Assembly: GCF_024171525.1 (NCBI RefSeq) | Contig: NZ_JALJZY010000002.1 | Location: 124,001-188,000, forward strand | Length of the DNA: 64,000 nt | Origin: Neisseriaceae bacterium HSC-16F19 | GTDB lineage: Bacteria; Pseudomonadota; Gammaproteobacteria; Burkholderiales; Neisseriaceae | Reading direction: 5' to 3' | Shown here: in pieces, positions 36,316 to 46,026 of the stretch | How positions within the stretch are numbered: the first letter of the stretch is position 1 | How the letters are laid out: each line of letters begins with the position of its first letter | Made by a program: the position numbers and the translations under genes | The notes under the pieces: model-generated | Databases searched by the model: none | Seen by the model: the letters and a program-made list of their open reading frames with translations, nothing else | What the model was told of the DNA's origin: nothing

Positions 36316-37224
36316 TTATTCGGAAGCGGCAGAAGCGGCGGCTACGGCACCGGCCTGCTCACCCCAGGCGGCCGGGTATTTGTAACCGGCAAAACGCTCT
36401 TTGGCATAAGCTTTGAATTCGTCGGAATTATAGGCTTCGGTGATGTCCTGTACCCATTGGCTGTCTTTGTCGGCGGTGCGCACGGCAGACCAGTTCACAT
36501 AGGCAAAGCTCGGCTCTTGGAACAGGGTTTCGGTCAGTTTCATGCCGGAAGACATGGCGTAGTTACCGTTGACCACGGCAAAGTCCACATCGGCGCGCGA
36601 ACGCGGCAGCTGGGCGGCTTCCAACTCAACAATCTTGATGTTTTTCAGGTTTTCGGCGATGTCGGCTTTGGAAGCGGTCAGGGGGTTGATGCCATCTTTC
36701 AGTTTCAGCCAGCCCAATTCGTTCATCATCACCAGCGCGCGGGCGAAGTTGGAGGGATCGTTCGGAGCGGAAACGCTGCTGCCGTCTTTTACGTCATCCA
36801 AAGAAGACAGTTTGCCCGGGTACAGGCCCAAAGGAGCGGTCGGCACTTGGAATACTTCGGTGATGTCCAAGTTGTGCTCGGCCTTGAAGTTGTCCAGATA
36901 GGGTTTGTGCTGGAAGATGTTGATGTCGATTTCGCCTTCGGCCAGCGCCAGGTTGGGGCGCACGTAGTCGGTGAATTCGATCAGCTTGACGGTATAGCCT
37001 TTTTTCTCCAAAGCGGGTTTGATCTGGTCTTTGACCATATCGCCGAAATCGCCCACGGTGGTGCCGAAAACGATTTCGGTTTTGGCCGGAGCGGCGGCTT
37101 CGGAAGCGCCGGAAGCGTCAGCCGGAGCGGCCGGGGCAGCGGCTTGCTGTTGGCCGCCGCAGGCAGCCAGAGTCATGGCCAGCAGGCCGGCAGAGAAGGT
37201 TTTAAACCAAGTTGCTTGTTGCAT
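36316..37224 (-). CDS. metQ: D-methionine-binding lipoprotein MetQ
   Basis: 302 residues from ATG 37224. Signal peptide and lipobox (MTLAAC, Cys about 22) are followed by an Ala/Pro/Gln-rich linker and the NlpA/MetQ domain (VGDFGDMVKDQIKPALEKKG, NIFQHKPYLDNF, PNDPSNFARALVMM). It delivers methionine to MetNI. The gene order on the minus strand is metN-metI-metQ. Confidence 0.94.
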   Translation of the reverse strand: MQQATWFKTFSAGLLAMTLAACGGQQQAAAPAAPADASGASEAAAPAKTEIVFGTTVGDFGDMVKDQIKPALEKKGYTVKLIEFTDYVRPNLALAEGEIDINIFQHKPYLDNFKAEHNLDITEVFQVPTAPLGLYPGKLSSLDDVKDGSSVSAPNDPSNFARALVMMNELGWLKLKDGINPLTASKADIAENLKNIKIVELEAAQLPRSRADVDFAVVNGNYAMSSGMKLTETLFQEPSFAYVNWSAVRTADKDSQWVQDITEAYNSDEFKAYAKERFAGYKYPAAWGEQAGAVAAASAASE

Positions 37225-37250
37225 GTTCAATCTCCAAATCAAGAGGGTTG

Positions 37251-37937
37251 TTAACGTTTATCTAATTTTCGGGCAAGGAAATTGCCCAAACCTTGGATGA
37301 GGATCACCATCAGCACCAAAATCGCCACGATAAACACGATGACTTCGGTCTGATAGCGGTAATAACCGTAGCGGATGGCCAAATCGCCGAGGCCGCCGCC
37401 GCCGATCATGCCCGCCGCGGCACTGTAAGAGAGCAGGCCGATGGTGAGTACGGTAATGCTGGACACCATGCCCGCGCGCGCCTCGTTGAGCAGCACTTTC
37501 ACAATAATGGTCAGCGGGTTGGCGCCCATGGCAGTGGCCGCTTCAATAATGCCGCGCGGCACTTCGCGCAGGTTTTGCTCCACCAGGCGGGCAAAATAAA
37601 ACGTGCCCGATACGGTGAGAATGAGCGAAGCCGCCACCGGGCCGATGGTGGTGCCGACAATAAAACGCGTGACCGGAATCAGCGCAATCATCAGAATCAC
37701 AAACGGAAACGCGCGCATGAGGTTGACGGTTTGGTCGGCGGCGGTATTGAGCATGCGGTTGGGGAAGAGCTGCGGATTGGCGGTGCAATACAGCATCACC
37801 CCCAGCAAGGTGCCGAACACGGTGGCCAGGGTGGTGGACAGACCCACCATAATGCAGGTTTCCCACAGCGCTTGCAGGATTTCGCTTTTCATGGCCGCGA
37901 TATTGGTCACGGCCTGGCCGAAAGTCAGTTGTGCCAT
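37251..37937 (-). CDS. metI: Methionine ABC transporter permease MetI
   Basis: 228 residues. ATG 37937 is chosen because AGGAGG lies seven bases upstream; a TTG six bases earlier has none. Five hydrophobic segments are visible, and the EAA loop is GIIEAATAMGANPLTIIVKVLLNEA. The start is two bases past the metN stop, indicating coupling. Confidence 0.95.
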   Translation of the reverse strand: MAQLTFGQAVTNIAAMKSEILQALWETCIMVGLSTTLATVFGTLLGVMLYCTANPQLFPNRMLNTAADQTVNLMRAFPFVILMIALIPVTRFIVGTTIGPVAASLILTVSGTFYFARLVEQNLREVPRGIIEAATAMGANPLTIIVKVLLNEARAGMVSSITVLTIGLLSYSAAAGMIGGGGLGDLAIRYGYYRYQTEVIVFIVAILVLMVILIQGLGNFLARKLDKR

Positions 37938-37939
37938 GC

Positions 37940-38683
37940 TCAATCCTCCTGTACCAGCTCTTGGCCGATGGCCGATTGGGCGTGAATCTGATTGTCTTTC
38001 ACATCAATCACTTCCAAGAGCTCGCCACGGTGCAAGAGGGCGGCGCGGTCGCACAGGCGGCGGATCACGCTCATTTCGTGGGTCACGATGACGATGGTCA
38101 CGCCAAAGCGCTGGTTGATGTCGAGCAGGCATTCGAGCACGCTGCGGGTGGTGGCCGGATCAAGCGCACTGGTAGGCTCGTCGGCCAAAATCACCTTGGG
38201 ACTGGGCGCCAGCGCGCGGGCGATGCCGACACGCTGCTTCTGGCCGCCGGACAATTGCGCCGGATAATGCTGCGCACGGTCGGCCAAGCCGACAATGTTC
38301 AGACATTCCGCCACCCGCGCTTCGATGTCGTGGTGTGTCCAGCCGGCGACCTGCAAAGGAAAAGCAACATTGTCGGCCACAGTGCGGTTGGCCAGAAGAT
38401 TGAACTGCTGGAATACCATGCCGATATGCTGGCGCGCACGGCGCAGACCGGCGGCATTGAGCGCAGTCAACTCCTCACCGGCCACTTTAACCGTGCCGGT
38501 ATCAGGGCGCTCCAACAGATTAATCAGACGCAGCAGCGTGGATTTGCCCGCGCCGGAATAGCCCATTAAGCCGAAAATTTCCCCGGCGCGGATGTGCAGG
38601 CTCAAAGGCGCGACGGCGGTAAACCAGTCAGTGTCGGCGCCGCGGTGGCGGTAGCGTTTGGACACCTGTTCCAAAACGATCAT
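37940..38683 (-). CDS. metN: Methionine ABC transporter ATP-binding protein MetN
   Basis: 247 residues from ATG 38683. Walker A is GYSGAGKST, signature LSGGQKQRVGIARAL, Walker B VILADEPTSALDP, H-loop VTHEMSV. It lacks the C-terminal ACT-like regulatory domain that E. coli MetN (343 aa) uses for methionine trans-inhibition, so feedback control may differ. It is first gene of metN-metI-metQ. Confidence 0.93.
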   Translation of the reverse strand: MIVLEQVSKRYRHRGADTDWFTAVAPLSLHIRAGEIFGLMGYSGAGKSTLLRLINLLERPDTGTVKVAGEELTALNAAGLRRARQHIGMVFQQFNLLANRTVADNVAFPLQVAGWTHHDIEARVAECLNIVGLADRAQHYPAQLSGGQKQRVGIARALAPSPKVILADEPTSALDPATTRSVLECLLDINQRFGVTIVIVTHEMSVIRRLCDRAALLHRGELLEVIDVKDNQIHAQSAIGQELVQED

Positions 38684-38821
38684 TATAAAACCCAATCAAT
38701 TACAAAAAGCCCATTGTGCGACACAATGGGCTGGGAACAACATTGCTGGCAGGCGGCTGCCTGATACGCTTTAGCTGTTTAACGCCCGCAAGCTGTGTCA
38801 AATCGGCGTGTTCAAAAAATG

Positions 38822-38927
38822 TATAGTCATTCAAAATAAGCATGATACGGCGTTGCTGCGCCTTGCCGTACCATCTGTACTGTCTGCGGCTTGCTGCCTT
38901 GTCTCATACTTATTTTGTTCGACTACA
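38822..38927. mobile_element. Correia-like repeat element (short form, 106 bp)
   Basis: TATAGTC at the left and GACTACA (one change) at the right; arms ATTCAAAATAAGCATGATAC and CTCATACTTATTTTGTTC. The interior has GGCGTTGCTGCGCC, TTGCCGTACCATCTGTACTG and TCTGCGGCTTGCTGCC. Its orientation is opposite to the 25322 copy. It lies in the gap between metN and the HlyIII-family gene, which has no other gene. Confidence 0.83.
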
Positions 38928-39040
38928 GCGCGATTAAATCAGATAAAGCCTTTTTAAGTCAAGCAGAAAGCTGGTTTTTTGATGGAAGTTGTTGCAGTGC
39001 AATACAATTTTTTCAGGCAGCCTGAAAGAAAGCAACAACT

Positions 39041-39661
39041 TCAGCGCACATAAAAATACACACATACAAACTGCAAGGCGCTGCCTGCCAGCACAAACAC
39101 ATGCCAGATGCCGTGGCCGTGGCGGATTTTTTCATCGTTGACAAACCAATAGACGCCGATGCTGTAGGCCAGACCGCCTGCCAGCAGCCACCAGAAACCG
39201 GCCAGTGGCAGGGCTTGCAGCAAAGGGTGGAGGGCGACGACGATTAACCAGCCCATCAGCAGATACAGCACCATGGAGAGCACACGGGTTTTGCGCCCTA
39301 AGGTGAGCTCCTGCACGATGCCGAACAGCGCCAGCCCCCATGATACGCCGAACAGACTCCAGCCCCAGGCACCGCGCAGGGTATTGAGGGCAAACGGAGT
39401 GTAGGTACCGGCAATCAGCACATAAATGGCGCAATGGTCGAATTTTTGCAGCCACGCCTTGGCGCGCGGTGCGCGTATGCTGTGGTAGAGGGCGGAACCG
39501 CCGTAGAGCAGTATCAGGCTGGCACCATACACCGCCAGCGCTGTGGTGAGATAGGCGCTGCCGAGGGGCACGGCCTGTAGCAGCAATAAAACCGTGCCGG
39601 TCACCGCCAAGGCGGTACCGGCCAGATGGGAGAGGGCGTTAAAACGTTCGCCGTAATACAT
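39041..39661 (-). CDS. Hemolysin III / PAQR-family membrane protein
   Basis: 206 residues with about seven hydrophobic segments. Conserved blocks are YYGERFNALSHLAG at the N-terminus, GGSALYHSIR with the metal-ligand-type His and Ser, KFDHCAIYVLIAGTYTPF, and HGHGIWHVFVLAGSALQF at the end. These His/Asp positions are the PAQR zinc site. The biological function is unknown, and hemolysis is not implied. ATG 39661 is preferred; ATG 39673 directly abuts AGCAGG and would have no ribosome-site spacing. Confidence 0.85.
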   Translation of the reverse strand: MYYGERFNALSHLAGTALAVTGTVLLLLQAVPLGSAYLTTALAVYGASLILLYGGSALYHSIRAPRAKAWLQKFDHCAIYVLIAGTYTPFALNTLRGAWGWSLFGVSWGLALFGIVQELTLGRKTRVLSMVLYLLMGWLIVVALHPLLQALPLAGFWWLLAGGLAYSIGVYWFVNDEKIRHGHGIWHVFVLAGSALQFVCVYFYVR

Positions 39662-39778
39662 GGCAGAAAACATCCTGCTGAAAATCAGGCGGCTATGGTG
39701 ACACGGATGAAGGCGGCGGGCAAAAGGTTTTATGCGATTTAACTTTGTTAATGAGTATTGCTTTCAGGCAGCCTTATG

Positions 39779-39951
39779 CCAATTCAAAAACACAGATAAC
39801 AAGGCGGCGAAAAAGCCGCGAGCGCAGCGAAGTCCCGCGGGAAAGACAGTACAAGTAGTACGGAACAGATTTTGTTGCCACTTTAGTGGCGTACAAAATC
39901 GTTCTCTTTGAGCCTGGCGAGACAACGAAGTTAGATTATTTTTTGGATTGG
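39779..39951. mobile_element. Correia-like element with altered termini (173 bp)
   Basis: The interior is clearly Correia-like: ACAAGGCGGCGAAAAAGCCG, AGACAGTACAAGTAGTACGG, GTTGCCACTTTAGTGGC, AAAATCGTTCTCTTTGAGCC and AGACAACG. The TATAGTC ends are missing; instead the ends read CCAATTCAAAAA and TTTTTTGGATTGG, themselves an imperfect inverted repeat. It ends three bases before the yhbY stop codon. Confidence 0.7.
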
Positions 39952-39953
39952 TA

Positions 39954-40241
39954 TTATGCCTCCGGTTTGGGGCGGAACAGCACCAGCTGCTTGCCGATAT
40001 GCTGCACCAGCGTGGCGCCGGTGGCGTCACACAGGGCTTCGGCAATGGCGATACGCTCGGCGCGGTCGTCACCGGCTACCTGAACCTTAATCAGTTCGTG
40101 GGCGGTGAGATTGCGCTCGGTTTCGGCAATCACCGCCTCGGTGAGGCCGTGCTGGCCGACCATAACCACGGCGTGCAAATGATGGGCGCGGGCCTTAAGG
40201 GCGGTGATATCTTTAACGGAAAGGGTGGGTGCGGGTTTCAT
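39954..40241 (-). CDS. yhbY: YhbY-family RNA-binding (CRM-domain) protein
   Basis: 95 residues from ATG 40241. The CRM domain includes ALKARAHHLHAVVMVGQHGLTE, ELIKVQVAG and a GXXG-like loop, and the C-terminus VLFRP is typical. E. coli YhbY associates with pre-50S particles. It is divergent from rlmE, an arrangement common in proteobacteria. A Correia-like element abuts the stop. Confidence 0.92.
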   Translation of the reverse strand: MKPAPTLSVKDITALKARAHHLHAVVMVGQHGLTEAVIAETERNLTAHELIKVQVAGDDRAERIAIAEALCDATGATLVQHIGKQLVLFRPKPEA

Positions 40242-40413
40242 AACGGGGCAGGCAAACAAAAAAAGCGCCATTGTACCCGAATGTGTCGGACAAAAGGGCC
40301 GTGCCTTGCGCGGGATGTCAAATTAAAGGTGTATTAAACAGTCGGCAGGTTCAGGCTGCCTGAAAAGCGGGGTGCAAATAGTTAAAGGGTGCTGTTTTCG
40401 GGCGCGGTTTCCG

Positions 40414-40424
40414 TTACAATGCGC
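40414..40424 (+). promoter_or_regulatory. -10 candidate for rlmE-ftsH (TTACAAT-GCGC)
   Basis: TTACAAT followed by GCGC, 33 bp before the rlmE ATG. It matches the TANAAT-GCGC layout seen before other genes here. No good -35 is visible. Confidence 0.4.
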
Positions 40425-40456
40425 ACTTTTGCGCGGGGTGCGCCCGCGGTATATTT

Positions 40457-41077
40457 ATGGCTGTCCGTTCCAAATCCTCCGCCGCCTGGTTGAACGAGCA
40501 TGTGCACGACCCTTATGTGCAAATGGCGCAAAAAGACGGCTATCGCGCCCGTGCGGCGTACAAATTATTGGAAATCAACGATAAAGACCGCCTGCTCAAA
40601 CCCGGTACCGTGGTGGCGGACTTGGGCAGTGCCCCGGGCAGCTGGTCGCAAATTGCCGCGCAGCTGGTGGGCGCACAAGGGCGGGTCTTTGCGTTGGATA
40701 TTCTGCCGATGGCGCCTTTGGCCGGGGTGGACTTTATCCGGGGCGATTTTCGCGAGGATGCGGTGCTGGCCGAATTTGAAAATCTGCTCGGCGGCCGCAG
40801 CCTGGATCTTGTAATTTGCGATATGGCACCCAATATGAGCGGCAATGCGGTGACCGACCAGGCGCGCAGTTTTTATTTGGCCGAGCTGGCGCTGGATTTC
40901 GCCGCCCAACATCTGAAAACGGGTGGCGATTTTCTGGTCAAAGTGTTTCAGGGCGCGGGCTATCAGGAATACACCGCCGCCATGAAAACCGTTTTTGCCC
41001 AAGTGCAGGTGCGCAAGCCCAAGGCTTCGCGCAACCGTTCCAGCGAAGTGTATCTGCTGGGCCGCAACAAACGCTAA
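40457..41077 (+). CDS. rlmE: 23S rRNA (uridine-2'-O-)-methyltransferase RlmE (FtsJ)
   Basis: 206 residues. [16 protein letters not shown] is the SAM-binding motif I, and the K-D-K-E tetrad is seen as [24 protein letters not shown] and SEVYLL. It methylates U2552 of 23S rRNA late in 50S assembly. It lies 69 bp upstream of ftsH in the conserved rlmE-ftsH order. Confidence 0.96.
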   Translation: MAVRSKSSAAWLNEHVHDPYVQMAQKDGYRARAAYKLLEINDKDRLLKPGTVVADLGSAPGSWSQIAAQLVGAQGRVFALDILPMAPLAGVDFIRGDFREDAVLAEFENLLGGRSLDLVICDMAPNMSGNAVTDQARSFYLAELALDFAAQHLKTGGDFLVKVFQGAGYQEYTAAMKTVFAQVQVRKPKASRNRSSEVYLLGRNKR

Positions 41078-41146
41078 GTATATTCGCTAAGTATATTATC
41101 TAATCTGTCTGTTTAAACCTAAATCACACCCGGGGAGCACATCACT

Positions 41147-43231
41147 GTGGGGAACACCGTTAAGAATCTTTTGGTCTGGCTGGCGATTGCCGTGGCCTTG
41201 ATGGCCGCGTTCAATCTGGTGAGCGAGAAAAAAGAAGACAAACAACAAATCGAATATTCGCAGTTCATCCAGCAGGTGAAAAACGGCGAGATCAGCCATG
41301 TCAATTTTGAAGGCTCGGTGGTCAGCGGCTATGTCATCAAAGGCGTACGCAACGACGAGAGCAGCTTCCACACTCAGGCACCGATGGACGACAAGCTGGT
41401 GGAAACCCTGCTGGCCAATAATGTCCGCATCAATGTGATTCCGGAAGACAAGCCCAGCATTCTGACCAGCATTCTGATCAGCCTGTTGCCGGTGCTGCTT
41501 CTGATTGGTGTGTGGCTGTATTTTATGCGCTCCATGCAGGGCGGTGGCGGCAAGGGCGGCGCTTTCTCTTTCGGCAAGAGCCGCGCCAAGCTCTTGGACA
41601 AAGACACCAATAAAGTCACTTTTGCCGATGTGGCCGGTTGCGACGAAGCCAAAGAAGAAGTGCAGGAAATCGTCGATTATCTCAAAGCACCCAACCGCTA
41701 TCAAAGCCTGGGCGGTCGTGTGCCGCGCGGTATTCTGCTGGCCGGCAGTCCCGGTACCGGTAAAACCCTGCTGGCCAAAGCGATTGCCGGTGAGGCCGGT
41801 GTGCCGTTTTTCAGCATTTCCGGTTCCGATTTTGTGGAAATGTTTGTCGGCGTGGGTGCCAGCCGCGTGCGCGATATGTTCGAGCAGGCCAAGAAAAATG
41901 CGCCTTGCATTATCTTTATCGATGAAATCGACGCCGTCGGCCGCCAGCGCGGTGCCGGTTTGGGCGGCGGTAACGACGAGCGCGAACAAACCCTGAACCA
42001 ATTGCTGGTGGAGATGGACGGTTTTGAAAGCAATCAGACCGTGATTGTGATTGCCGCCACCAACCGCCCCGACGTACTTGACCCGGCCCTGCAACGCCCC
42101 GGCCGTTTCGACCGCCAAGTGGTGGTGCCGCTGCCGGACATCCGCGGCCGCGAGCAGATTTTGAAAGTGCACGCGCAAAAAGTGCCGCTGGATGCATCGG
42201 TGGACTTGGTGACCCTGGCACGCGGCACACCCGGTTTTTCCGGTGCCGATTTGGCCAATTTGGTGAATGAAGCGGCGCTGTTTGCCGGACGCCGCAACAA
42301 AACCAAGGTGGACCAAAGCGATTTTGAAGACGCCAAAGACAAAATCTATATGGGCCCCGAGCGCCGCAGCATGGTGATGCACGAAGACGAAAAACGCGCC
42401 ACTGCCTACCACGAGGCCGGGCACGCCATCGTGGCCGAGAGTCTGCCCTTTACCGACCCGGTGCACAAAGTGACCATTATGCCGCGCGGCCGTGCCTTGG
42501 GTCTGACCTGGCAGCTGCCGGAACGCGACCGCATTTCCATGTATAAAGACCAGATGCTGAGCCAAATCAGCATCCTGTACGGCGGTCGCATTGCCGAAGA
42601 CATTTTTGTCGGCCGCATTTCCACCGGCGCCTCCAACGACTTCGAGCGCGCTACCCAGATTGCCCGCGAAATGGTGACCCGTTTCGGCATGAGCGACAAA
42701 ATGGGCCAGATGGTGTATGCGGAAAACGAGGGCGAGGTGTTCTTGGGCCGCAGCGTGACCCGTTCGCAGCATATTTCCGAAAAAACCCAGCAAGACGTGG
42801 ATGCGGAAATCCGCCGCATTCTGGACGAGCAATATGCCGTGGCCTATAAAATCTTGGACGAAAACCGCGACAAGATGGAAACCATGTGCAAGGCGCTGAT
42901 GGAATGGGAAACCATAGACCGCGACCAAGTGCTGGAAATCATGGAGGGCAAACAGCCCAGCCCGCCCAAGGATTACAGCCACAATCTGCGCAGCGATACC
43001 GATGAAGCAGAGGCTGCTGCGGCAGCGCCTCTGGCTGATGCGGTGACAGACGGCGTGGCGGAACAGACCGCCAACACGGTATCGCCCCAGGCAGAAGCAG
43101 ATGCTCCGCGTGCCGACAGCCCAAACCATGACGGTGATGATACGGTATGGGAAGTAGCCCAAGGCGAATCTAAGCCGCAAGACGAGGCTTCAGCCGAGGA
43201 CGAGCGCACACCCAAGCCGCCGCAAGCCTGA
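41147..43231 (+). CDS. ftsH: ATP-dependent zinc metalloprotease FtsH
   Basis: 694 residues from GTG 41147 (CGGGGAG ten bases upstream). There are two membrane segments (about 6-24 and 105-126), then an AAA+ domain with Walker A GSPGTGKT (about 203), Walker [13 protein letters not shown] and SRH region [17 protein letters not shown]. The zinc site is YHEAGHAIV near residue 425. FtsH degrades membrane and regulatory proteins at the inner membrane. The C-terminus carries about 70 extra residues beyond the E. coli length, Ala/Asp/Glu/Pro-rich and probably disordered. Confidence 0.97.
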   Translation: MGNTVKNLLVWLAIAVALMAAFNLVSEKKEDKQQIEYSQFIQQVKNGEISHVNFEGSVVSGYVIKGVRNDESSFHTQAPMDDKLVETLLANNVRINVIPEDKPSILTSILISLLPVLLLIGVWLYFMRSMQGGGGKGGAFSFGKSRAKLLDKDTNKVTFADVAGCDEAKEEVQEIVDYLKAPNRYQSLGGRVPRGILLAGSPGTGKTLLAKAIAGEAGVPFFSISGSDFVEMFVGVGASRVRDMFEQAKKNAPCIIFIDEIDAVGRQRGAGLGGGNDEREQTLNQLLVEMDGFESNQTVIVIAATNRPDVLDPALQRPGRFDRQVVVPLPDIRGREQILKVHAQKVPLDASVDLVTLARGTPGFSGADLANLVNEAALFAGRRNKTKVDQSDFEDAKDKIYMGPERRSMVMHEDEKRATAYHEAGHAIVAESLPFTDPVHKVTIMPRGRALGLTWQLPERDRISMYKDQMLSQISILYGGRIAEDIFVGRISTGASNDFERATQIAREMVTRFGMSDKMGQMVYAENEGEVFLGRSVTRSQHISEKTQQDVDAEIRRILDEQYAVAYKILDENRDKMETMCKALMEWETIDRDQVLEIMEGKQPSPPKDYSHNLRSDTDEAEAAAAAPLADAVTDGVAEQTANTVSPQAEADAPRADSPNHDGDDTVWEVAQGESKPQDEASAEDERTPKPPQA

Positions 43232-43233
43232 AC

Positions 43234-43752
43234 ATGAATGGTTTACGCCCCGAGCTCCGCCCTAATCTGATTAGGGCGGAGCAATTGTATCCGCAGGTCT
43301 TAAAGCGCTTGCAGGATTACGAAATCTTTTACGACAGCCTGCCCGAGCATGCACCGGCAACCGTAATTGAACATGAATACCGGGCCATGGAGCATGAACT
43401 GAGCCGTTTGACCGGAAAGGATTTGTCGCAAGTCTGGTTATGGGAGTGGTGGGAGCAGGATGGCATTGAGGTGTTTGCCTTTCACTTGGCTTTGCCTGAG
43501 CCGGTTAGGGTAGGGGAAATCGCCAAAGACGAACTTGAGGAGATTGTGCACAGGGTGCAAAGCATTGATTATCCCAAGACCGGCGAATTTGAAAAGATTT
43601 TCGCCCATCATTTGCAGTCGTGGTACGCACAACTTCTGAAAATTCATTTTCCCCATTACCGGCCCGATATTTTCCTCAGGCAGCAAGATGCAACAGGTCG
43701 TTATTTTGAATATTCGACCGCCGAAATTACGGAAATTTTGTGGGGTGAATAA
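43234..43752 (+). CDS. Hypothetical protein downstream of ftsH
   Basis: 172 residues, acidic, with no signal peptide or membrane segment. It is rich in Trp, Tyr and Glu (VWLWEWWEQDGIEVFAFHLALPEP). Charged helical segments include KDELEEIVHRVQSIDY. No family is recognised; composition and size resemble small accessory or immunity-type proteins, but nothing supports a function. It starts two bases after the ftsH stop with no obvious Shine-Dalgarno. Codons 8-16 form a 12-bp perfect hairpin that would shape translation or read-through from ftsH. Confidence 0.65.
   Translation: MNGLRPELRPNLIRAEQLYPQVLKRLQDYEIFYDSLPEHAPATVIEHEYRAMEHELSRLTGKDLSQVWLWEWWEQDGIEVFAFHLALPEPVRVGEIAKDELEEIVHRVQSIDYPKTGEFEKIFAHHLQSWYAQLLKIHFPHYRPDIFLRQQDATGRYFEYSTAEITEILWGE
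43255..43281 (+). promoter_or_regulatory. 12-bp perfect hairpin in the start of the post-ftsH gene
   Basis: CTCCGCCCTAAT-CTG-ATTAGGGCGGAG, inside codons 8-16 of the gene at 43234. It is strong enough to act as an mRNA structure, but there is no T run, so it is not a classical terminator. Confidence 0.55.
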
Positions 43753-43754
43753 AG

Positions 43755-43787
43755 AAAAGCGCTTTCAGGCTGTCTGAAAGCGCTTTT
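43755..43787 (+). terminator. DUS-like terminator ending the rlmE-ftsH unit
   Basis: AAAAGCGCTTTCAG-GCTGT-CTGAAAGCGCTTTT: 14-bp stem with terminal T run. The DUS within it carries one change (GCTGTCTGAA). Confidence 0.85.
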
Positions 43788-43827
43788 TGTATATAGGGTG
43801 TCGAAACAGGCGCCCACGGGTGCCTGT

Positions 43828-44430
43828 TTATTTCATCTGCCGCCGCTCATACACTGCCTGGGCGAGGGTGCCGGCATCGACATACTCCAACTCGCCCCCT
43901 AAAGGCATGCCGCGGGCGAGGCGGGTCACGCGGTAGGGCAGGTCTTTAAAGAGTTCCGAGAGCACGTAGGCGGTGGCGTCGCCCTCGGCGGTGAAATTGG
44001 TGGCGATGATGATTTCCGTCACCGCGCTCTCCTGCAAACGTGCCACCAGCTTGTCCACGGCAATATGGCTCAAGTCCATGCCCTGTGCCGGGCTGATCTG
44101 GCCCATGAGCACAAAATACAGACCGTCGTGGCAATGGGCAGCTTCCATGCTGGCCACGTCCACCGGCATATGCACTATCATCAGCCGCGCCGGATCACGT
44201 TCGGGATCGGCGCACACGCTGCATACTTCGTCTTCGCACAGAGTATTGCACAGGCGGCAGTGGCGCACCGTCTGCAAAGCCTGTTGCAAGGCATTCAGCA
44301 GCTCTTCGGCGCCGTCGCGTTTGTTTTGCAGCAGCTGGTAGGCCATGCGCTGCGCCGACTTGGGGCCGACATTGGGCAACACGGTCAGCGCCTTGATCAG
44401 GCGGTTGAGGGCATTGGTGGGTTTCATCAT
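43828..44430 (-). CDS. recR: Recombination protein RecR
   Basis: 200 residues. Helix-hairpin-helix LPNVGPKSAQRMAYQLL is followed by a four-Cys zinc finger (CRLCNTLCEDEVCSVC) and a Toprim domain (EIIIATNFTAEGDATAYVL). With RecF/RecO it loads RecA at gaps. Two adjacent ATGs are possible starts. No dnaX or ybaB precedes it within the window; the upstream side holds a repeat element. Confidence 0.96.
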   Translation of the reverse strand: MMKPTNALNRLIKALTVLPNVGPKSAQRMAYQLLQNKRDGAEELLNALQQALQTVRHCRLCNTLCEDEVCSVCADPERDPARLMIVHMPVDVASMEAAHCHDGLYFVLMGQISPAQGMDLSHIAVDKLVARLQESAVTEIIIATNFTAEGDATAYVLSELFKDLPYRVTRLARGMPLGGELEYVDAGTLAQAVYERRQMK

Positions 44431-44549
44431 CGTGGTTTGGGTTGGAAACCGAAAGGGAGTTTAAATATATGATATTAGTGAGCTTGTAGGTGTGTATGCC
44501 GATTCGTTTTCAGGCAGCCTGAAGGCATAAGCAAGGGTCATTTTGTAGT

Positions 44550-44820
44550 ATACCTAACACAACGTTGCACTTTGCGCTTCGTGGCCGCGCGGCCACCTTC
44601 TTTTCTTTGCGCCGCCAAAGAAAAGAAGGCAAAAGAAAGGCGGCCGCGGTTGCAGGTTTGCTGCGCAAACTTCCCTCTCTCCGCACGGTTTTTCGGGCGG
44701 GCAAAAAACTCGCAGCTGCGCTGCTCAAACAGCTTTGCCCTTTTTCCCCGAAAAACCGCGCTCCGTTCGGCTGCGCCAGCGGGTATGGCTGTAGCCGTAA
44801 ACATACTGGGTGTAAGGTAT
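44550..44820. mobile_element. MITE-like element carrying the 239-bp structured core (copy 1)
   Basis: Ends in ATACCTAACAC / GTGTAAGGTAT (11 bp, one mismatch). The core 44564-44802 matches 47726-47963 with about ten differences. The core contains nested hairpins: CTTCTTTTCTTTG/CAAAGAAAAGAAG, GTTTGC/GCAAAC, and a long arm CGGTTTTTCGGG...CCCCGAAAAACCG enclosing GGGCAAA/TTTGCCC. It encodes no convincing protein. It lies in the 460-bp gap between recR and tgt, together with single DUS copies at both edges. Confidence 0.65.
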
Positions 44821-44889
44821 GGATGCTTGTTCCGAAAACAGACTCTAATCTTTAGGTAGTTCTGGCATTATCTAAGGCTGCCTGGATTG

Positions 44890-46014
<1,125 letters not shown>

Positions 46015-46026
46015 TTAAAATGGTTT

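Noticed and set aside
41096..43180. 694-codon open frame antisense to ftsH
   Set aside because: His/Gln/Gly-rich composition, no family motif, lies wholly opposite the well-supported ftsH; an artefact of GC-rich codon usage.
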